NCBI GenBank assembly: GCA_017654935.2
Contig: CM065690.1
Coordinates: forward strand, 6,227,584-6,291,583
Length of the DNA: 64,000 nucleotides
Direction: 5' to 3'
Source: Phymorhynchus buccinoides
Taxonomy: Eukaryota > Mollusca > Gastropoda > Neogastropoda > Raphitomidae
Shown: piece by piece, positions 43,200 through 54,692 of the stretch
How positions within the stretch are numbered: position 1 is the first letter of the stretch
How the letters are laid out: each line of letters begins with the position of its first letter
Notes under the pieces: generated by a model
Database searches by the model: none
What the model was told of the DNA's origin: nothing
Seen by the model: only the letters and a program-made list of their open reading frames with translations
Program-made: the position numbers and the translations under genes

Positions 43200-45312
43200 G
43201 TGAGTGAATGAGTGTCCTATGAATTTCTAATCGTGTTTATAATTTAGCATCGTGCCGAAAAAGTTATAAGAAATTGTGTGGAAGATGTTAAGTATTGACA
43301 ACAGCTAATCTTGCTTTATCCCTTTTATGTTCCAGGATCGAATTGTGTTCTTACAGCGGTCTTAAAATATACCCCGGCCATGGGAAACGAATGGTCAAAG
43401 TAGATGGAAGGGTATGTACAATACTTATGCATGTGTCGTAACTTATCTTCAGTGGTTCGTTGACCAGTGTTAACAAAATGATATGCTTGAATGTTAACAC
43501 AAGTAGATCTATGTTAATTTTCAATTTGATTTGCAAGTTTCGAAGGATAATGTATTCTTCTTTCACTTCACAACCACCATCGTTTTGTTGTGCACACGTG
43601 GGTTGAACGTCAAACAGCCATTTTTTGATTGATTGACAATGTGGACATGTTTGACTAATTCATTGATTTAGCTATGTAAGGTTAACATTCCTTGCTCGCT
43701 ACTATGAGAGTGACTATTTGCGACAACCACAAATTTCACTTTTTCGTTACTTGAACCATTTACTAGGCACCGGCACCGAAAACTTATATCTAGGAATTCA
43801 GGTTTGGTAAATAGCTCATTAAAAAGCACTTTTATAAATAGGAAGAACACAAAAAAAATGAAGACTCTATCTTAAACGGTTTTGAAGATACAGCTGTTTG
43901 AAGTTGACGTTTTGCGTCATTATGCGAAAATCTTAAATTTCCCTCAAGTTTAGAGATCTACAAAACCCCAAATATGACTTACAGCAATATTTTTTAAGCA
44001 TAGTTCAAATCTGTATAGCATATATATTGCAAAAACTCACAAAGAGTATTCCTGCCATAAAAAGTATTTTTGTGACGGAGCTTCAAACTTGGCAAAAATA
44101 CCAATTTCTTACGTCAGAAACGAGACGATGAGGCATTTTTGGAACATCACCACACATAAAGTATTCCTTGTATACCCCTGAAAACATATTTCTGAGGTGT
44201 CTACAACATGGTTAATGGGCTTATTTTTTTCTAGGCAGCTCACTTGACATATAAATGTTTGGCTTGGCCTCAAAGTATGGTCATCAGCTAAAAACACCCA
44301 ACGGAAAATCAAGGGGAGACACCCAGTATGACACTTTGAACACCTGTAACTCAAAAACTATGCATCAGATTCCTTTCAAATGTTGCATGGTTGTTTAAAA
44401 CATAATAGCAAACAACATGTCAAAAACCCACTCTAAACAATCAGCAAATAAGAAAATTTATGCAGATTTGTATGCTCAAAAATAGACAAATATGCACCAT
44501 GAGTGATCTGAAAAAACTTTCAAATCTTTATTAATTAAGCATGAAATATGTGCTTTAAGTTGTATTTGATTGATATTGTGATATCTTACTGTATGTAAAA
44601 TTGTAATTAACTATTAAAGCATTATCAACCAGTATAATCAGAATATAAAATAAACAAAATGTGAAAAAGACCGTACAGAGTGCCGAGAAATGCAACTTTC
44701 AAGAAAATTTCCTTCTGTACTGTTAAGTTACATAAAATGTTTCATACTGTAACATCTATCTGACCATAATTAATGAAAAGCTTAACCAATAAAGTATTGT
44801 CAATCATTGAATCAGTCTATTCAGAATGTAATTTAATAAAATGGGGGGGGAGGGGGGGGGGGAAGGGCAGGTGGCACATCTTTACCTTTACCTGAAAATG
44901 GTATGCATAAATGTCTCTTTGTATTGCAAGTGCTTGAAGGTGAACGAGTCGAGTGCTTTTTTTTTCAGTCAAGGCCAGATTTTGGAGAATATTTGGTTAA
45001 CAGAACCCCTGAGTGTTACAATTGCATATTTGGCTTTTAGAGTATGTTCATTTATCAATGAATATCAACTTGAGATTGTTTAAGCAATTGTTTTATTTAT
45101 TAACTATAACATGTTTGCATAAACGTTTTTTGCAACCTAGTAATAGTATAACATATCTGGTTGGTGGTTACAATATGAGGGGTTTGTTTGTGCTTTCAAG
45201 TGCTTTTATACTAATGTGCAAGTGTATGTGCACATGTATGTGTGACACTGACAGTGTGTCACATGTTTGTCACAACAGTCTGCCTGTATCACTGTGTATG
45301 CATACTTCGTGT

Positions 45313-45343
<31 letters not shown>

Positions 45344-45428
45344 TGTGATGTTTGTGTGCACATGTGTGACAGTGTGTCACATGTTTGTCACAACAGTCTG
45401 CCTGTCTCATTGTGTATGCATACTTCTA

Positions 45429-45459
<31 letters not shown>

Positions 45460-48400
45460 TGTATGTGTGCATGCACATGTGTGTCACGTTTGTCACAACA
45501 GTCTGCCTGTCTCACAATGTATGTATACTTCTTATTCGTCTTCTTGACTGTACGTGGCCACAATCAACACTTTGATTATTATGCCATGGAACTGGGGAGG
45601 TTCAAGACCACTTTTGCCCGAAGAAAGGCTCAATGCCTGAGAAGAAATAAACAACAGAGAGAGCACAGATACGAGAACTTCGTGTGTGTTTGTGTGTGTG
45701 TGTGTCTTTTTAATTAAGATTCATTGAAGTTGAATACTTTTTTCATGAAACTATTTATAAGCATCAAAATGAGTAAAGGAAAGAAAAAAGGCAACATAGC
45801 CTGTTCCATATACTGATTTGAAAGTGATTTGTAAAATAAAAATAAACAGTACATCGATAATGACAAAATAAAACTTTGTCCGAAATACAAGCAATTCTTC
45901 AAATTCTTCTAAACACGTGATTTTAATGATCAAAATCAGTTTTCGGTGTTAAAAATGATACTCGTAAGCCTAATCGAGAGCAGACGACAAAGCGTCGAAC
46001 ACGATTCTTCACTTCCGGTCTTTCGTTAGCGTGTCTCATCGTCCGATTTTCTTGCAATCACGGACCAAATAGAGCTAAAAACTATAAATGATTGCAAAGT
46101 TAACAATAATATGTGTTCAACTTGAGATGTAAATACTTTTCACTGAATATAATAGCTCCGAAAAAAATACAATTGCAAAACAATCGGTCACCGAGTCCGT
46201 GATGTCAACACTGCAAAAGTTGTTCCTAGTCTGTTCACGAATCGTGAAATCGTAGCTGTACTAGGACTTATAAAGTAATATAAAGTACATAATTTGATTC
46301 CAAAAGGATTCTAGTTTAATTACCTATCAGCATTTGCCCAAGTAACCCTTGATTTCGATGAGAAAAGTGTTCGAAGCATTGTCAAGATCATCGGACGAAC
46401 TCGAAGTGGCCGCCATTGTAAGTCAGTCACAGGTCGAAGTAGGTCAGATATGTAAGCGTTGTTTTCATTGGCTTGCGCTTCGTCAGGCCAGCTCGTAGTG
46501 CTTAATCTCTACAACCATTAGATTCAGCAAAAAACGATCTTTCCATCGCTATGAGGTAAGGATAGGTTTATTTAAACCAAATCGGAGAATTATCGGCTCA
46601 AAGTTATCTCATATTTTGCAAGTGTAATTAATAATCTTTGCTGGATTGGCTTAAAAAAAATAAAGTATGGAGGTTAAAGGGGCGGCCTTTAACCTCTCAT
46701 TTCACCTCATTTGCATACTGTGAATGGAATTTTCCATGCTGAAAGAGCCAGTCAAAACGAGCGACCCTCCAACTTTCTCAAATTCGGCCATGGCGGCTTT
46801 GCGATACGGGAAGCTGATCGCGGTTTACAGTATGTTTTTTACAAAACAAATACACTCTCACAGTCTCACTCAACACACAAATTACACCACGGATGAATAA
46901 ATGGAAGATCAATGTTTATTTTCATCGTTGTTTCAACAAAATTATTCACCTTTTTCATACAGAAATCACAAGTGAAAGATAGTCATTTTTCAGGCTAAAA
47001 CTGACTTTCCCGTAGGCGATTACTATACAGCGCCTCTACCTACATTTACCTAACCCTAACCCTATCCCTAACCCTAGAAAAAAGTGAAATTTGTCGTTCA
47101 TGCTCAATGTTGCAAAATGCCGCAAATAGTCAGTCTTATAGTATAGCGAGCTAGGAATTCCTCATCGGCTAATGTTATGGCTTTTCAATCACAATCATGT
47201 GACAATCACAATGTCTTGTTTATAAATATTACTTTTAAAAATCTACTTTTACAGACAATCTTCCTAAATTTCAGTTTCAGACACTTTTTGTGTGATTTTG
47301 ATTGATTTGTTTTTTCAAAAAGCTTGCTCAGACCAATTCATAATTGAAAACAAAAACATGTCATTTGATATTGAGGGGACAATTAGTAGGCTGTGAGGCC
47401 TAGGCTGATGAAGCCTGTACCTATCTACCTACCTAGTTTCAGCTACATGAAAGTTGAAGCCATGTTGATTTTTTTCTTCTTTGGCACCCTGCCGGGTCCA
47501 TGGACCCCTGCCTTTCAGGTTTTTTTCATTTTAGGGAGTTGCAGTCTTGTACCCATGCAATCTGAAACTCAAAATTCCTAGCGAGATCACTGAGAGCTGT
47601 GCGTGAGTCAGAGTATATCGCTGTGGTGATGGCCGTGTGTGTGGGCAGGTGTACCACTTGTGTTGAATGTGTGTGTGGGCAGGTGTACCACTTCCTGAGC
47701 AAGAAGTGCGAGCGGTCGCACGCCATGAAGCGCAACCCGCGCGAGGTTACGTGGACGGTGCTGTACCGCCGCAAGCACAAGAAGGGCCAGACGGAGGAGG
47801 TGGTGAAGAAGCGCACGCGCCGCGCCCACAAGTTCCAGCGCGCCATCACCGGCGTGAGCCTCAGCGAGATCATCGCCAAGCGCAACCAGAAGCCGGAGGT
47901 GCGCAAGGCCCAGCGCGAACAGGCCATCAGGTGAGAACACTAAACGCCCATTTATGGACGATAAAGATTTTAGACAAAGCCAGGTCCCCCAATCGTCTTC
48001 GTGATTTAGGGTATAGAGGGTCCCAGAGGAGGGAAACGGGGTCCCAGAGGAGGGAAAGAGGCTCCCTGTAGGGTTCCAGAGGAGGGAAACAGGGTCCCAG
48101 AGGAGGGAAAGAGGTTCCCTGTGGGGTCCCAGAGGAGGGAAACAGGGTCCCTGTGGGGTCCCTGTAGAGTCCCAGAGGAGGGAAAGAGGGTCCCTGTAGG
48201 ATCCCAGAGGAGGGAAAGGGTCCCTGTAGGGTCCCAGAGGAGTGAAAGAGGGCCCCCGTTACATAGCAAATACTAAATTGGAATGCCACGACTATGGTTT
48301 GCTATTTTGCCCATTGTTATACTACATCTCTGGAAACCCCTGCATAATTTCATAGAGGGTGATTTCGTGCTTAGGCCAAAAAAAGTTGTGGTTAACCCTT

Positions 48401-51400
48401 TAGTTCGTTACGTTCAGGAAAACATTTGATTGTAAATGCCGAGAACGTTCGGGAATGTTTCTATCACATGGCAGTCACATGGACGCTTCAGCCTCGCTTT
48501 CGCAATAGATTACACTTCCGCCCTGTTGCTTGCAATGGCTTCTAGGCCGATTGGTTTGGAAGATATGAATTTTTGAAAATTAGTGACCGACTTCGGCATT
48601 TTCGCGATTTTTCCAATATGGATGATGAACAGTCCATTGACTGAGGAAAGCGATGAATATTCATATTTTTGTGAAAGATGTGACTTATGAGATCACGAGA
48701 TGTACTCTGACCTATTTCGGCAGCGAGCTTGTTTTTGTTCAATTGATGCAAATTTTTGAAATCGTGTTACTGACATCGGCATTTTCCCCGACTTTTGCAT
48801 CATGGATGATGAATCGTTATTGCATCCACTGAGTGATGACAGCGATGAAAATTCCTTTTTTTGTGAAAGATACAATTATAAGATCGTGAAGTGAAAGGGT
48901 AAGTGAATGATTTTGATCTACATTTCCATTTCACATTTCAGTCGTCTTAGGCTTCACCAGTGGTGACCAGTCTGCAAAAATTAGGCAGTGAATGCAGTTT
49001 GCGACTACACTTTGGCATTTTGATTTTTTTTTGTGGAGCCATGCATCCCCATAACGTCTTGAAATTCATTTTGCAAATCAGACAGACATCTCTGCGACAC
49101 ATTCAAAACAAAAAAATCTGCTAGGGTATATTTTATTTTATTATTTTTCTGACGCTACCCCCCCTTTTGTACGGAGTGACATCCCTTGGGATAGGATTTC
49201 AGAGGTGACTGAGCGCACAGAGCGTCAGGACTTAACTCTTCTACTACCAAGTATTATTTGGACTGTTTACTGTTGCGCACCATGTAATTTTTGCTGCTGC
49301 ACTGATTTTCACACACACTCACTTTAAAAATTCATTAACAAAAGTACTCGCTCGAATCATCACAAAAATTACCTGTGTCGATCTGCTGCTGCAAACCCAA
49401 GATCGTTTCAACACTTTCGATGCTCTTTTTTTATTCGCCTAAGTTCAGATTCTGCCACTTCTTCCACAGTATATGCTTCGTCGTCACTGTCGCCATCTTG
49501 TAGAGGTTCACGCCAAAAGTCGTCAGTTTCCATCGTCGAACATCGTTGAAAATTACAAAATTTAGCCTACAAATGAAGATGGCGGAAGATTGTGCTTTCC
49601 CTGAGCGAACTGCGCATGTCACGGAAGTAAAGGATGTGATGTCACTTCATATAAATAGCGCAAAGGGGGACACCGGGGTTTCCCTAGTATCTGGCGGTCA
49701 AACCTGCCCATGGCTAGCAATGGTATACAGTAAACCGGGCGGTTCAACCCGCCGACGGCAGCAGAAGGGTTAGGTTACTGTAACATTGCCCAAAAAAATA
49801 CGGTAGGTAGGTAGGCCCTAACCTTTTTTATTTTTGGGGGGGTCAGCGAAATTGTAGGCTCTTCGCTCCCAACTCTTTGAGATCGTCGAGTGGTGTTGAA
49901 AAGTCTAGTTCGGCAAGTGATGTTTTCCTTTCCTACATCTGGATGAATGTCCCGGAAAACATCCACAAGCGTATAAGATGCTTTGAAAGTGCTAATCACC
50001 CTCATATTTTTAGAAATATGAGCGCATGGCTCCATTGAAATGGCAAATGACGCCATTTTGCAACGATACGTGGACATTCAGCGCGTTAGAGTTATGTCTC
50101 CTGATGGGGCATTCCCCGATTGAACTTGTCTCTCTTTCTTTCTTTTTTTGACGAGGAAAAATAGGGTCAGCTGACAAAAATAGGGTAGGTCGGGATGCCG
50201 TTAACGACAACCTTTATGAATAAGTAAATAAAATGTGTATGCGTGTGTCAGATTTTTCAGCCTTTCAGGTTTTAGCATTTTTATGGCCCCAGGAGTCATT
50301 TATGAGATCAGTGTATTTTGGTTGAGAAAATGGGGGAGGGGGTAGGGGTACTTTTTGTGATGAAGTAACTTTGGAGGACAGCTATTGACAAATTGATTGA
50401 CATCGGCCCTGTGTCATTGGTCTTCATGATGTTCTGAGAGAGTAAGCCCAAAGTGAGCACACATCACAATTAATGGGTCAAATGTTGGTAAGAATCGGGA
50501 TCAAGGAGATTTGTTTATGTTGCTGCTTTGCTATGTGTTATTCAATAGTTAAGCCAAGGAGATTTGTTTATGTTGCTGCTTTGCTATGTGTTATTCAATA
50601 GTTAAGCCAAGGAGATTTGTTTATGTTGCTGCTTTGCTATGTGTTATTCAATAGTTAAGCCAAGGAGATTTGTTTATGTTGCTGCTTTGCTATGTGCTAT
50701 TCAATAGTTAAGTCAAGGAGATTTGTTTATGTTGCTGCTTTGCTATGTGTTATTCAATAGTTAAGTCAAGGAGATTTGTTTATGTTGCTGCTTTGCTATG
50801 TGTTATTCAATAGTTAAGCCAAGGAGATTTCCCTTTCACCGCCAATGTCGCATTTTTGCACCACAATCATTTAACACCCATGTCATTAAAACCCTTGAAA
50901 TCAGGGTCTGTTAGTGTTTAATATTCAATTATATTGTGTTTCTAAATTTGGGCAGTAAGGATTGACCCTATTCTGAATGTGTCAGAGAAATCCCACAATA
51001 TTGCAGATGAAATCTTTTCTGGAGCTAAGTAAGTTCGTGGAAAATTTTGGCTCAAAGATGGCTGGCGGTGAAAAGGTTAAGATTTTGACTAGCCTATTTT
51101 AATGTGGGTTGCATGGTGAGTGAGCAAGATAGCGGAGGGCAGATGATGTGTGTGGTGTGAGAGTTACATGTTCCGTATTTGTTTAAATGTACATTTCTGT
51201 TTCATGTTTTTAATTAATAATTCTGATATTTATTTTGATGTATTTTGTCTTATTTTACACGGTGGAAGACAATTTTCCATGTACAATGGACACTAAAGAA
51301 ACTGATGACATAACTTGTCCCTGAGGCTGATTTTCACAGGTTGAAAAGCAAATCAAATTATATTTTTTTTAAAGTATTTCAGCTTCAAGGAGCTACCCGA

Positions 51401-52534
51401 CTCCGACAAAGGGCTTTGCCCCAGGACCCGTACAAAGGGCTTTGCCCCAGGACCCGTACAAAGTGCTTTGCCCCTGGACCCGTACAAAGTGCTTTCAGAG
51501 TTCGTACAGGGTCCTTGAAACCTTGAAAAGTCCTGGAAAACTGACATGGCCTTTTCCAGGGCTTGAAAAACAGCAAAGGCCCCAAAACTCCTGGAAAAGT
51601 CCTGGAATTTTCAGTATCATCTGACCACGTCCTTAATCTCTTTCCATCAAAGTCAAAATCTGTCCTCCACAAAAAATATTTAAGGCTAAAACTAAATTCA
51701 AATGAAAACTTTCATGGTCATACCGATATCGCGATCATAGCAGACGACATTTGCGCGAGTTGTCTGCCGTTGAAGTTACTTCCCTTTACTGTACTTTCGT
51801 TCTCCGGTAAAGGAGACTGCATTTTCAACGATGTTTGGCTGCAAAAAAGAATATCAGAGCTGGTTAGCTCCGTCAACACATGGTTCAAAACTTAAAGCTA
51901 ATTGCACAGTATGCAAGAAGAACTTTGACATCGCCAGCATGGGCGAGAGTGCTGTAAAAAGCCATTGTCAAGGCCAGAAGTACAAGCAACACAGGCGGAG
52001 CTCAGGCGGGAACGAAACCGGCATTGACTGGTATGCTAGATTGAGTCCTTGAAATTTAGTAAACTGGTCCTGGAAAAGTCCTGGAATTTTTTTAACACAG
52101 ATCTGTGCGAACCCTGGGCTTTGCCCCTGGTCCTGTACAAAGGGCTTTGCCTCTGGACACGTACAAAGGGCTTTGACCCTGGACCCGTACAAAGGGCTTT
52201 GACCCTGGACCCGTACAAAGGGCTTTTGACCCTGGGCCCGTACAAAGGGCTTTTGCCCCACCAGGACCCGTACAAAGGGCTTTGCCCCTGGACCTGTACA
52301 AAGGGCTATGGTGGCCCCTGAACCGCTGCCTTTTTCCCCCCTCCTCTTGTACTGCAAGAGTCTCATGAATGTTGTATGTTTCTCTGTGTGTGCAGAGCGT
52401 ACAAGGAGAAGCAGAAGCAGAAGGAGGCGGTGAAGAAGGCCACCAAGCCGGCAGCGGCCAAAGCAGCCAAGACCCAGAACAAGACCGCCAAGAACGTGCA
52501 AGCCAAGGCCCCGCGCGTTGGAGGAAAACGATAA
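43195..52534 (+). CDS. RPL24: Ribosomal protein L24 (eL24), complete, four exons
   Basis: A component of the cytosolic large ribosomal subunit; eL24 bridges to the small subunit (known for the family). Exons 43195-43199, 43336-43411, 47683-47930 and 52396-52534 join in frame to 155 residues (human 157). The product starts [20 protein letters not shown], continues with [55 protein letters not shown] and [13 protein letters not shown], and ends KAPRVGGKR. Cys6 and Cys36 are the positions left from the zinc site of archaeal L24e. The basic tail rich in Lys and Ala is typical. Introns are 136, 4271 and 4465 bases, all GT-AG. The first exon of only five coding bases (ATGAA) is usual for ribosomal-protein genes. 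Exons 3 and 4 use mostly G/C-ending codons, exon 2 less so. Expression is expected to be constitutive and TOP-controlled. Confidence 0.97.
43336..43411 (+). CDS. RPL24: RPL24 exon 2
   Basis: Acceptor TTCCAG, donor GTATGT. Encodes [20 protein letters not shown] and KVDGR, residues 3-27. Confidence 0.97.
43412..45230. other. RPL24 intron 2, left part, mostly unassigned
   Basis: AT-rich intronic DNA. 44842-44900 holds a poly-G and GTGGCACATCTTTACCTTTACC, one arm end of foldback family F. No exon or snoRNA could be recognised by eye. Confidence 0.4.
45239..45530. repeat. About 120-bp tandem units with (GT)n
   Basis: GTCACATGTTTGTCACAACA followed by GTCTGCCTGTMTCA and TGTATGCATACTTC occurs near 45256, 45375 and 45482, each followed by or near a GT run. 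Confidence 0.9.
46327..46416 (-). other. Unrecognised short frame with first-exon appearance
   Basis: Minus strand reads [20 protein letters not shown] and ends after 29 residues, or it could splice at GTTACT. The ATGGCGGCC start and CpG-rich setting look like a first coding exon, either of a nested gene or of a transposon. A similar ATGGCGGCT lies on the plus strand at 46791. No homology is claimed. Confidence 0.2.
47046..47076. repeat. Short telomere-type repeat
   Basis: CTAACCCTAACCCTATCCCT and CTAACCC, about five (CCCTAA) units with one change. Confidence 0.7.
47683..47930 (+). CDS. RPL24: RPL24 exon 3
   Basis: Acceptor GGGCAG, donor GTGAGA. Encodes residues 28-109 from [10 protein letters not shown] to QREQAI plus two bases. 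A copy of the acceptor with the first 11 exon bases lies 34 bases upstream. Confidence 0.97.
48003..48255. repeat. GTCCCAGAGGAGGGAAA tandem array in RPL24 intron 3
   Basis: About ten units of roughly 20-30 bases (GTCCCAGAGGAGGGAAA plus GAGGKTCCCTGTAGG variants), starting 73 bases after the exon 3 donor. Confidence 0.85.
48397..48893 (+). mobile_element. piggyBac-like relic with internal duplication
   Basis: TTAA then CCCTTTAGTTCGTTACG at the left, GAAGTGAAAGGG at the right. Two related halves (48555-48690 and 48740-48890) each contain an ATGGATGATGA start followed by acidic codons (second half [18 protein letters not shown]). Acidic N-termini are common in piggyBac transposases; nothing further survives. 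Confidence 0.4.
49236..49769 (-). mobile_element. piggyBac-like relic with transposase N-terminal frame
   Basis: TTAA (49232-49235) then CTCTTCTACTACCAAG; the right end CGGCAGCAGAAGGG is its inverse, followed by TTAG. It encloses the acidic frame at 49408-49533. Lies in RPL24 intron 3. Confidence 0.6.
49408..49533 (-). pseudogene. piggyBac-like transposase N-terminus, 41 codons
   Basis: Reads [20 protein letters not shown], then [18 protein letters not shown] and a stop. Such acidic stretches precede the catalytic domain in PGBD-type transposases. No catalytic part lies nearby. Confidence 0.45.
50490..50830. repeat. 53-bp tandem array, about 6.5 units
   Basis: Unit AAGGAGATTTGTTTATGTTG, CTGCTTTGCTATGTGTTATT, CAATAGTTAAGCC, nearly identical copies. 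The last unit is cut by a family P1 MITE at 50831. Confidence 0.95.
50831..51076 (+). mobile_element. piggyBac-like MITE family P1, copy 6
   Basis: Left end CCCTTTCACCGCCAATG abuts the 53-bp array without TTAA; right end GGCGGTGAAAAGG followed by TTAA. Confidence 0.75.
51496..52116 (+). mobile_element. hAT-like element inserted in the 26-bp array
   Basis: Ends CAGAGTTCGTACAGGGTC and GATCTGTGCGAACCCTG are imperfect inverts; subterminal TCCTGGAAAAGTCCTGGAA occurs on both sides. 621 bases, carrying only a zinc-finger frame at 51831-52052, so non-autonomous. Confidence 0.7.
51831..52052 (+). pseudogene. BED-type zinc-finger fragment of a transposon protein
   Basis: 73 codons. Contains [19 protein letters not shown] and [14 protein letters not shown]: a C..C pair 18 residues before an H, with the 'FD...MGESA.KSH..G.K' pattern of BED-like fingers in hAT-related proteins. 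No catalytic domain follows. It is inside RPL24 intron 3 on the sense strand; no splice evidence ties it to RPL24. Confidence 0.6.
52396..52534 (+). CDS. RPL24: RPL24 exon 4
   Basis: Acceptor GTGCAG. Encodes [20 protein letters not shown] to APRVGGKR and TAA. No AATAAA follows closely; AGTAAA at 52573-52578 with a T/G-rich stretch after it is the best polyadenylation candidate (weak). Confidence 0.96.
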
Positions 52535-52728
52535 AATTACTTCCCTTTTTTTATTGTTTTGTTTGTGGTGGAAGTAAATTATGGGCTGGAACGACGCCTG
52601 ATTTGTCTTCTGAATTTTTGTTGTTGTCTTGTACGAAATTGTTGTCTGGTACAAAACGAGGAGTTTCCGTCTCTCTCTCTCTCTCTCTTTGTCTGTCTGC
52701 CTGCCTCTCTCTCGTTGTGCACCGTATT

Positions 52729-52880
52729 TGTCGGACTATAAAGCGATACTTTTTTCCTTGACTGAGACCCCTGCGCCTTAGAATGTGACTAATAATATTA
52801 GTAAGAAACTATAACAACAAAATCTGAATTTTGTGTAAAAAAATTTGGGGGGTCGCCTTAGAGCCCGTTAAATATGGTAG
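52729..52880. mobile_element. Short MITE, same family as 741-876
   Basis: CGTATTTGTCGGACTATAAAG at the left, GAGCCCGTTAAATATGGTA at the right, with the shared AATATTAGTAAGAAACTATAA interior. Confidence 0.55.
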
Positions 52881-52883
52881 ATA

Positions 52884-53450
52884 CAGTCATACTGCATTTT
52901 TCGGATCATTGGGCGCTGCTGTGTATAGGGCAAATAGGGCAATTTTCAAGAAAAATCTTAAAAAAATTAAAGTAAAGTGCGCCCTCGTAAGGCGATGCAC
53001 ACCTTGCAAAAGAAAGTCGAAGTTTGAAGCCTGTACACGTCCTGTAAACGCTTGCCGCCCGCCATTACTGCTGTTGGCTCCCTTCTCAAATAATTGAACT
53101 TCCGTTTGTGCCACTTCCGGCTGTTGTGTTTGGACTTTTCTTTGCGAAAACTGGTAGAATTATGGCATTTTAAGCTCTACAACAAAGATTTTTACATCCA
53201 GTGAAGGGCTATGGCATCTGTTGGACGGTATCTCGGATGATAATAGGGATTTTGAAGCATTTTAACGCGAGTATTCATCGTATCGGCGACTCATTGCCAC
53301 TTTCGATGTTGTGACTCACAGTAACTGTACTGAGTACGGCAATCGTTGCCTCTAGGCTCTACTCACTAATAGGGCGCCCTCGTTTATTAGGCGCATAGGT
53401 CGAAATTGGAGGAAAAAATATCGCCTTATAGTCCGAAAATTATTGTAAAT
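52884..53450. mobile_element. Longer MITE related to 27890-28445
   Basis: Ends ATACTGCATTTTTCGGATCA and CTTATAGTCCGAAAATTATTG, inner CAGTGAAGGGCTATGGCATC and GACGGTATCTCGG. Probably the full-length form of the repeat at 27890. Confidence 0.55.
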
Positions 53451-53785
53451 CTCTTGCCCTCATTGAGTGATGCAATGCATTTAGTGGACGGGCGTATGCC
53501 TTCACAATTTCAGGGATGTGAGAGTTACTAGTAAATGCGCTTTTCTATTCGGGAAACCCCCCCCCAAAAAAAAACGTAATGACTGTCGATTTCGCCGACG
53601 TTCCCGTACGCTTACAAACAACCCGAAAGCAGAATTTAGCGCGTAGTACTCTCCCTTGACTGAAAATCGTAAGCTTCTTTGTGATTGGTCAATATCGCCC
53701 AATGACTGCGCGATTCTCATACGCTTGGCATTTGTTCGATGGCGGTGCAGGCGAGTGATCTTGAGCGATTGTTTTATCCGCAACA

Positions 53786-53934
53786 ATGAAAACTATTCAT
53801 CGCACTGTCGATGTGAATATCGAGGAGTTTCGAAGCACGAATTACGCGTTATTTTTGAAATTTTTCAAAGGTGCTTTTTCAAATTCAAATTCATCTTCAA
53901 CCTCCAATGACTCGTTGAGTGAGAAATGCACACG

Positions 53935-53935
<1 letters not shown>
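53786..53935 (+). other. Unrecognised open segment upstream of a CA repeat
   Basis: Reads MKTIHRTVDVNIEEFRSTNY, then ALFLKFFKGAFS and a Ser/Asn-rich end before running into a CA microsatellite. Composition up to 53930 is protein-like. A hAT-style end (CAGGGATGTGAGAG) lies at 53512, so it may be a transposon N-terminus. No family assigned. Confidence 0.25.
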
Positions 53936-53970
<35 letters not shown>

Positions 53971-54065
53971 GTTTCTCCTTTTCATACTCTCTCTCTTTCT
54001 CTCTGTCACTCTCATTCTCTCTCACACACACATTCATACACACATCATGCAGTTTCACTTTGCTC

Positions 54066-54109
<44 letters not shown>

Positions 54110-54250
54110 GTACTCATACACACACACACACACACACACATCTGCTGATGTTGACTCACATACTCATAGACACATGCACACACACCTTGTTTATTATATG
54201 CTCTTTACACTTTATTTACACACAGTCGCACACACCACATTTAATATTTA
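53925..54250. repeat. (CA)n microsatellite cluster
   Basis: CA runs at 53945-53970, 54068-54105 and 54119-54140 with CT between. Confidence 0.95.
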
Positions 54251-54692
54251 TGCTCTTTACACTCCTACTAGTAAGTCCTACCACGCAGTCTCCCCACCGG
54301 GGGCCCAAAGTGGCCTGTGGATCCAGTAAGCTTTTTTATTTTGGTCCTCTCACATTCCTGCAATTTCAGACCTCTCTCCCTTTGTCTGTCTCTCTTATAC
54401 TGATACAGACATGGGCTCCCACTGATTGTGACAGCATGCACCCATGCCAAAATATTTGGGGGGGCTTTTTTTTTTTTGGCAAGGCAGTTATTGTCGGCTA
54501 TCGCTGCTAATTTTTTAACAACACAGCGGGAAAGTCAGTCGGCCCATCTGTATTTTTGCATGGGTGCAACGTGGGGGGGTTTTCCATACGGATTTTCTTT
54601 TGGGTTTTTTCATTAATTTTTTACCTGAAAACAAAGCTGCTTTTCTTTAAATTTCATTACCAAAAAAAAAGACAACAGTAGATCGACTTTAA

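Larger units (their letters stand above)
51405..52316. repeat. 26-bp tandem array split by a hAT insertion
   Basis: Unit GGACCCGTACAAAGGGCTTT plus GCCCCT. Copies at 51405-51495 and 52117-52316 flank the element at 51496-52116. Confidence 0.85.

Noticed and set aside
43200..43335. A snoRNA in RPL24 intron 1
   Set aside because: At 136 bases, no paired C/D or H/ACA boxes with terminal stems were visible by eye.
47608..48071. Other open frames over RPL24 exon 3
   Set aside because: Shadows of the GC-rich real exon; the eL24 frame explains the conservation.
52369..52761. 130-codon plus-strand frame beginning in RPL24 intron 3
   Set aside because: Out-of-frame reading of RPL24 exon 4 and its 3' UTR.
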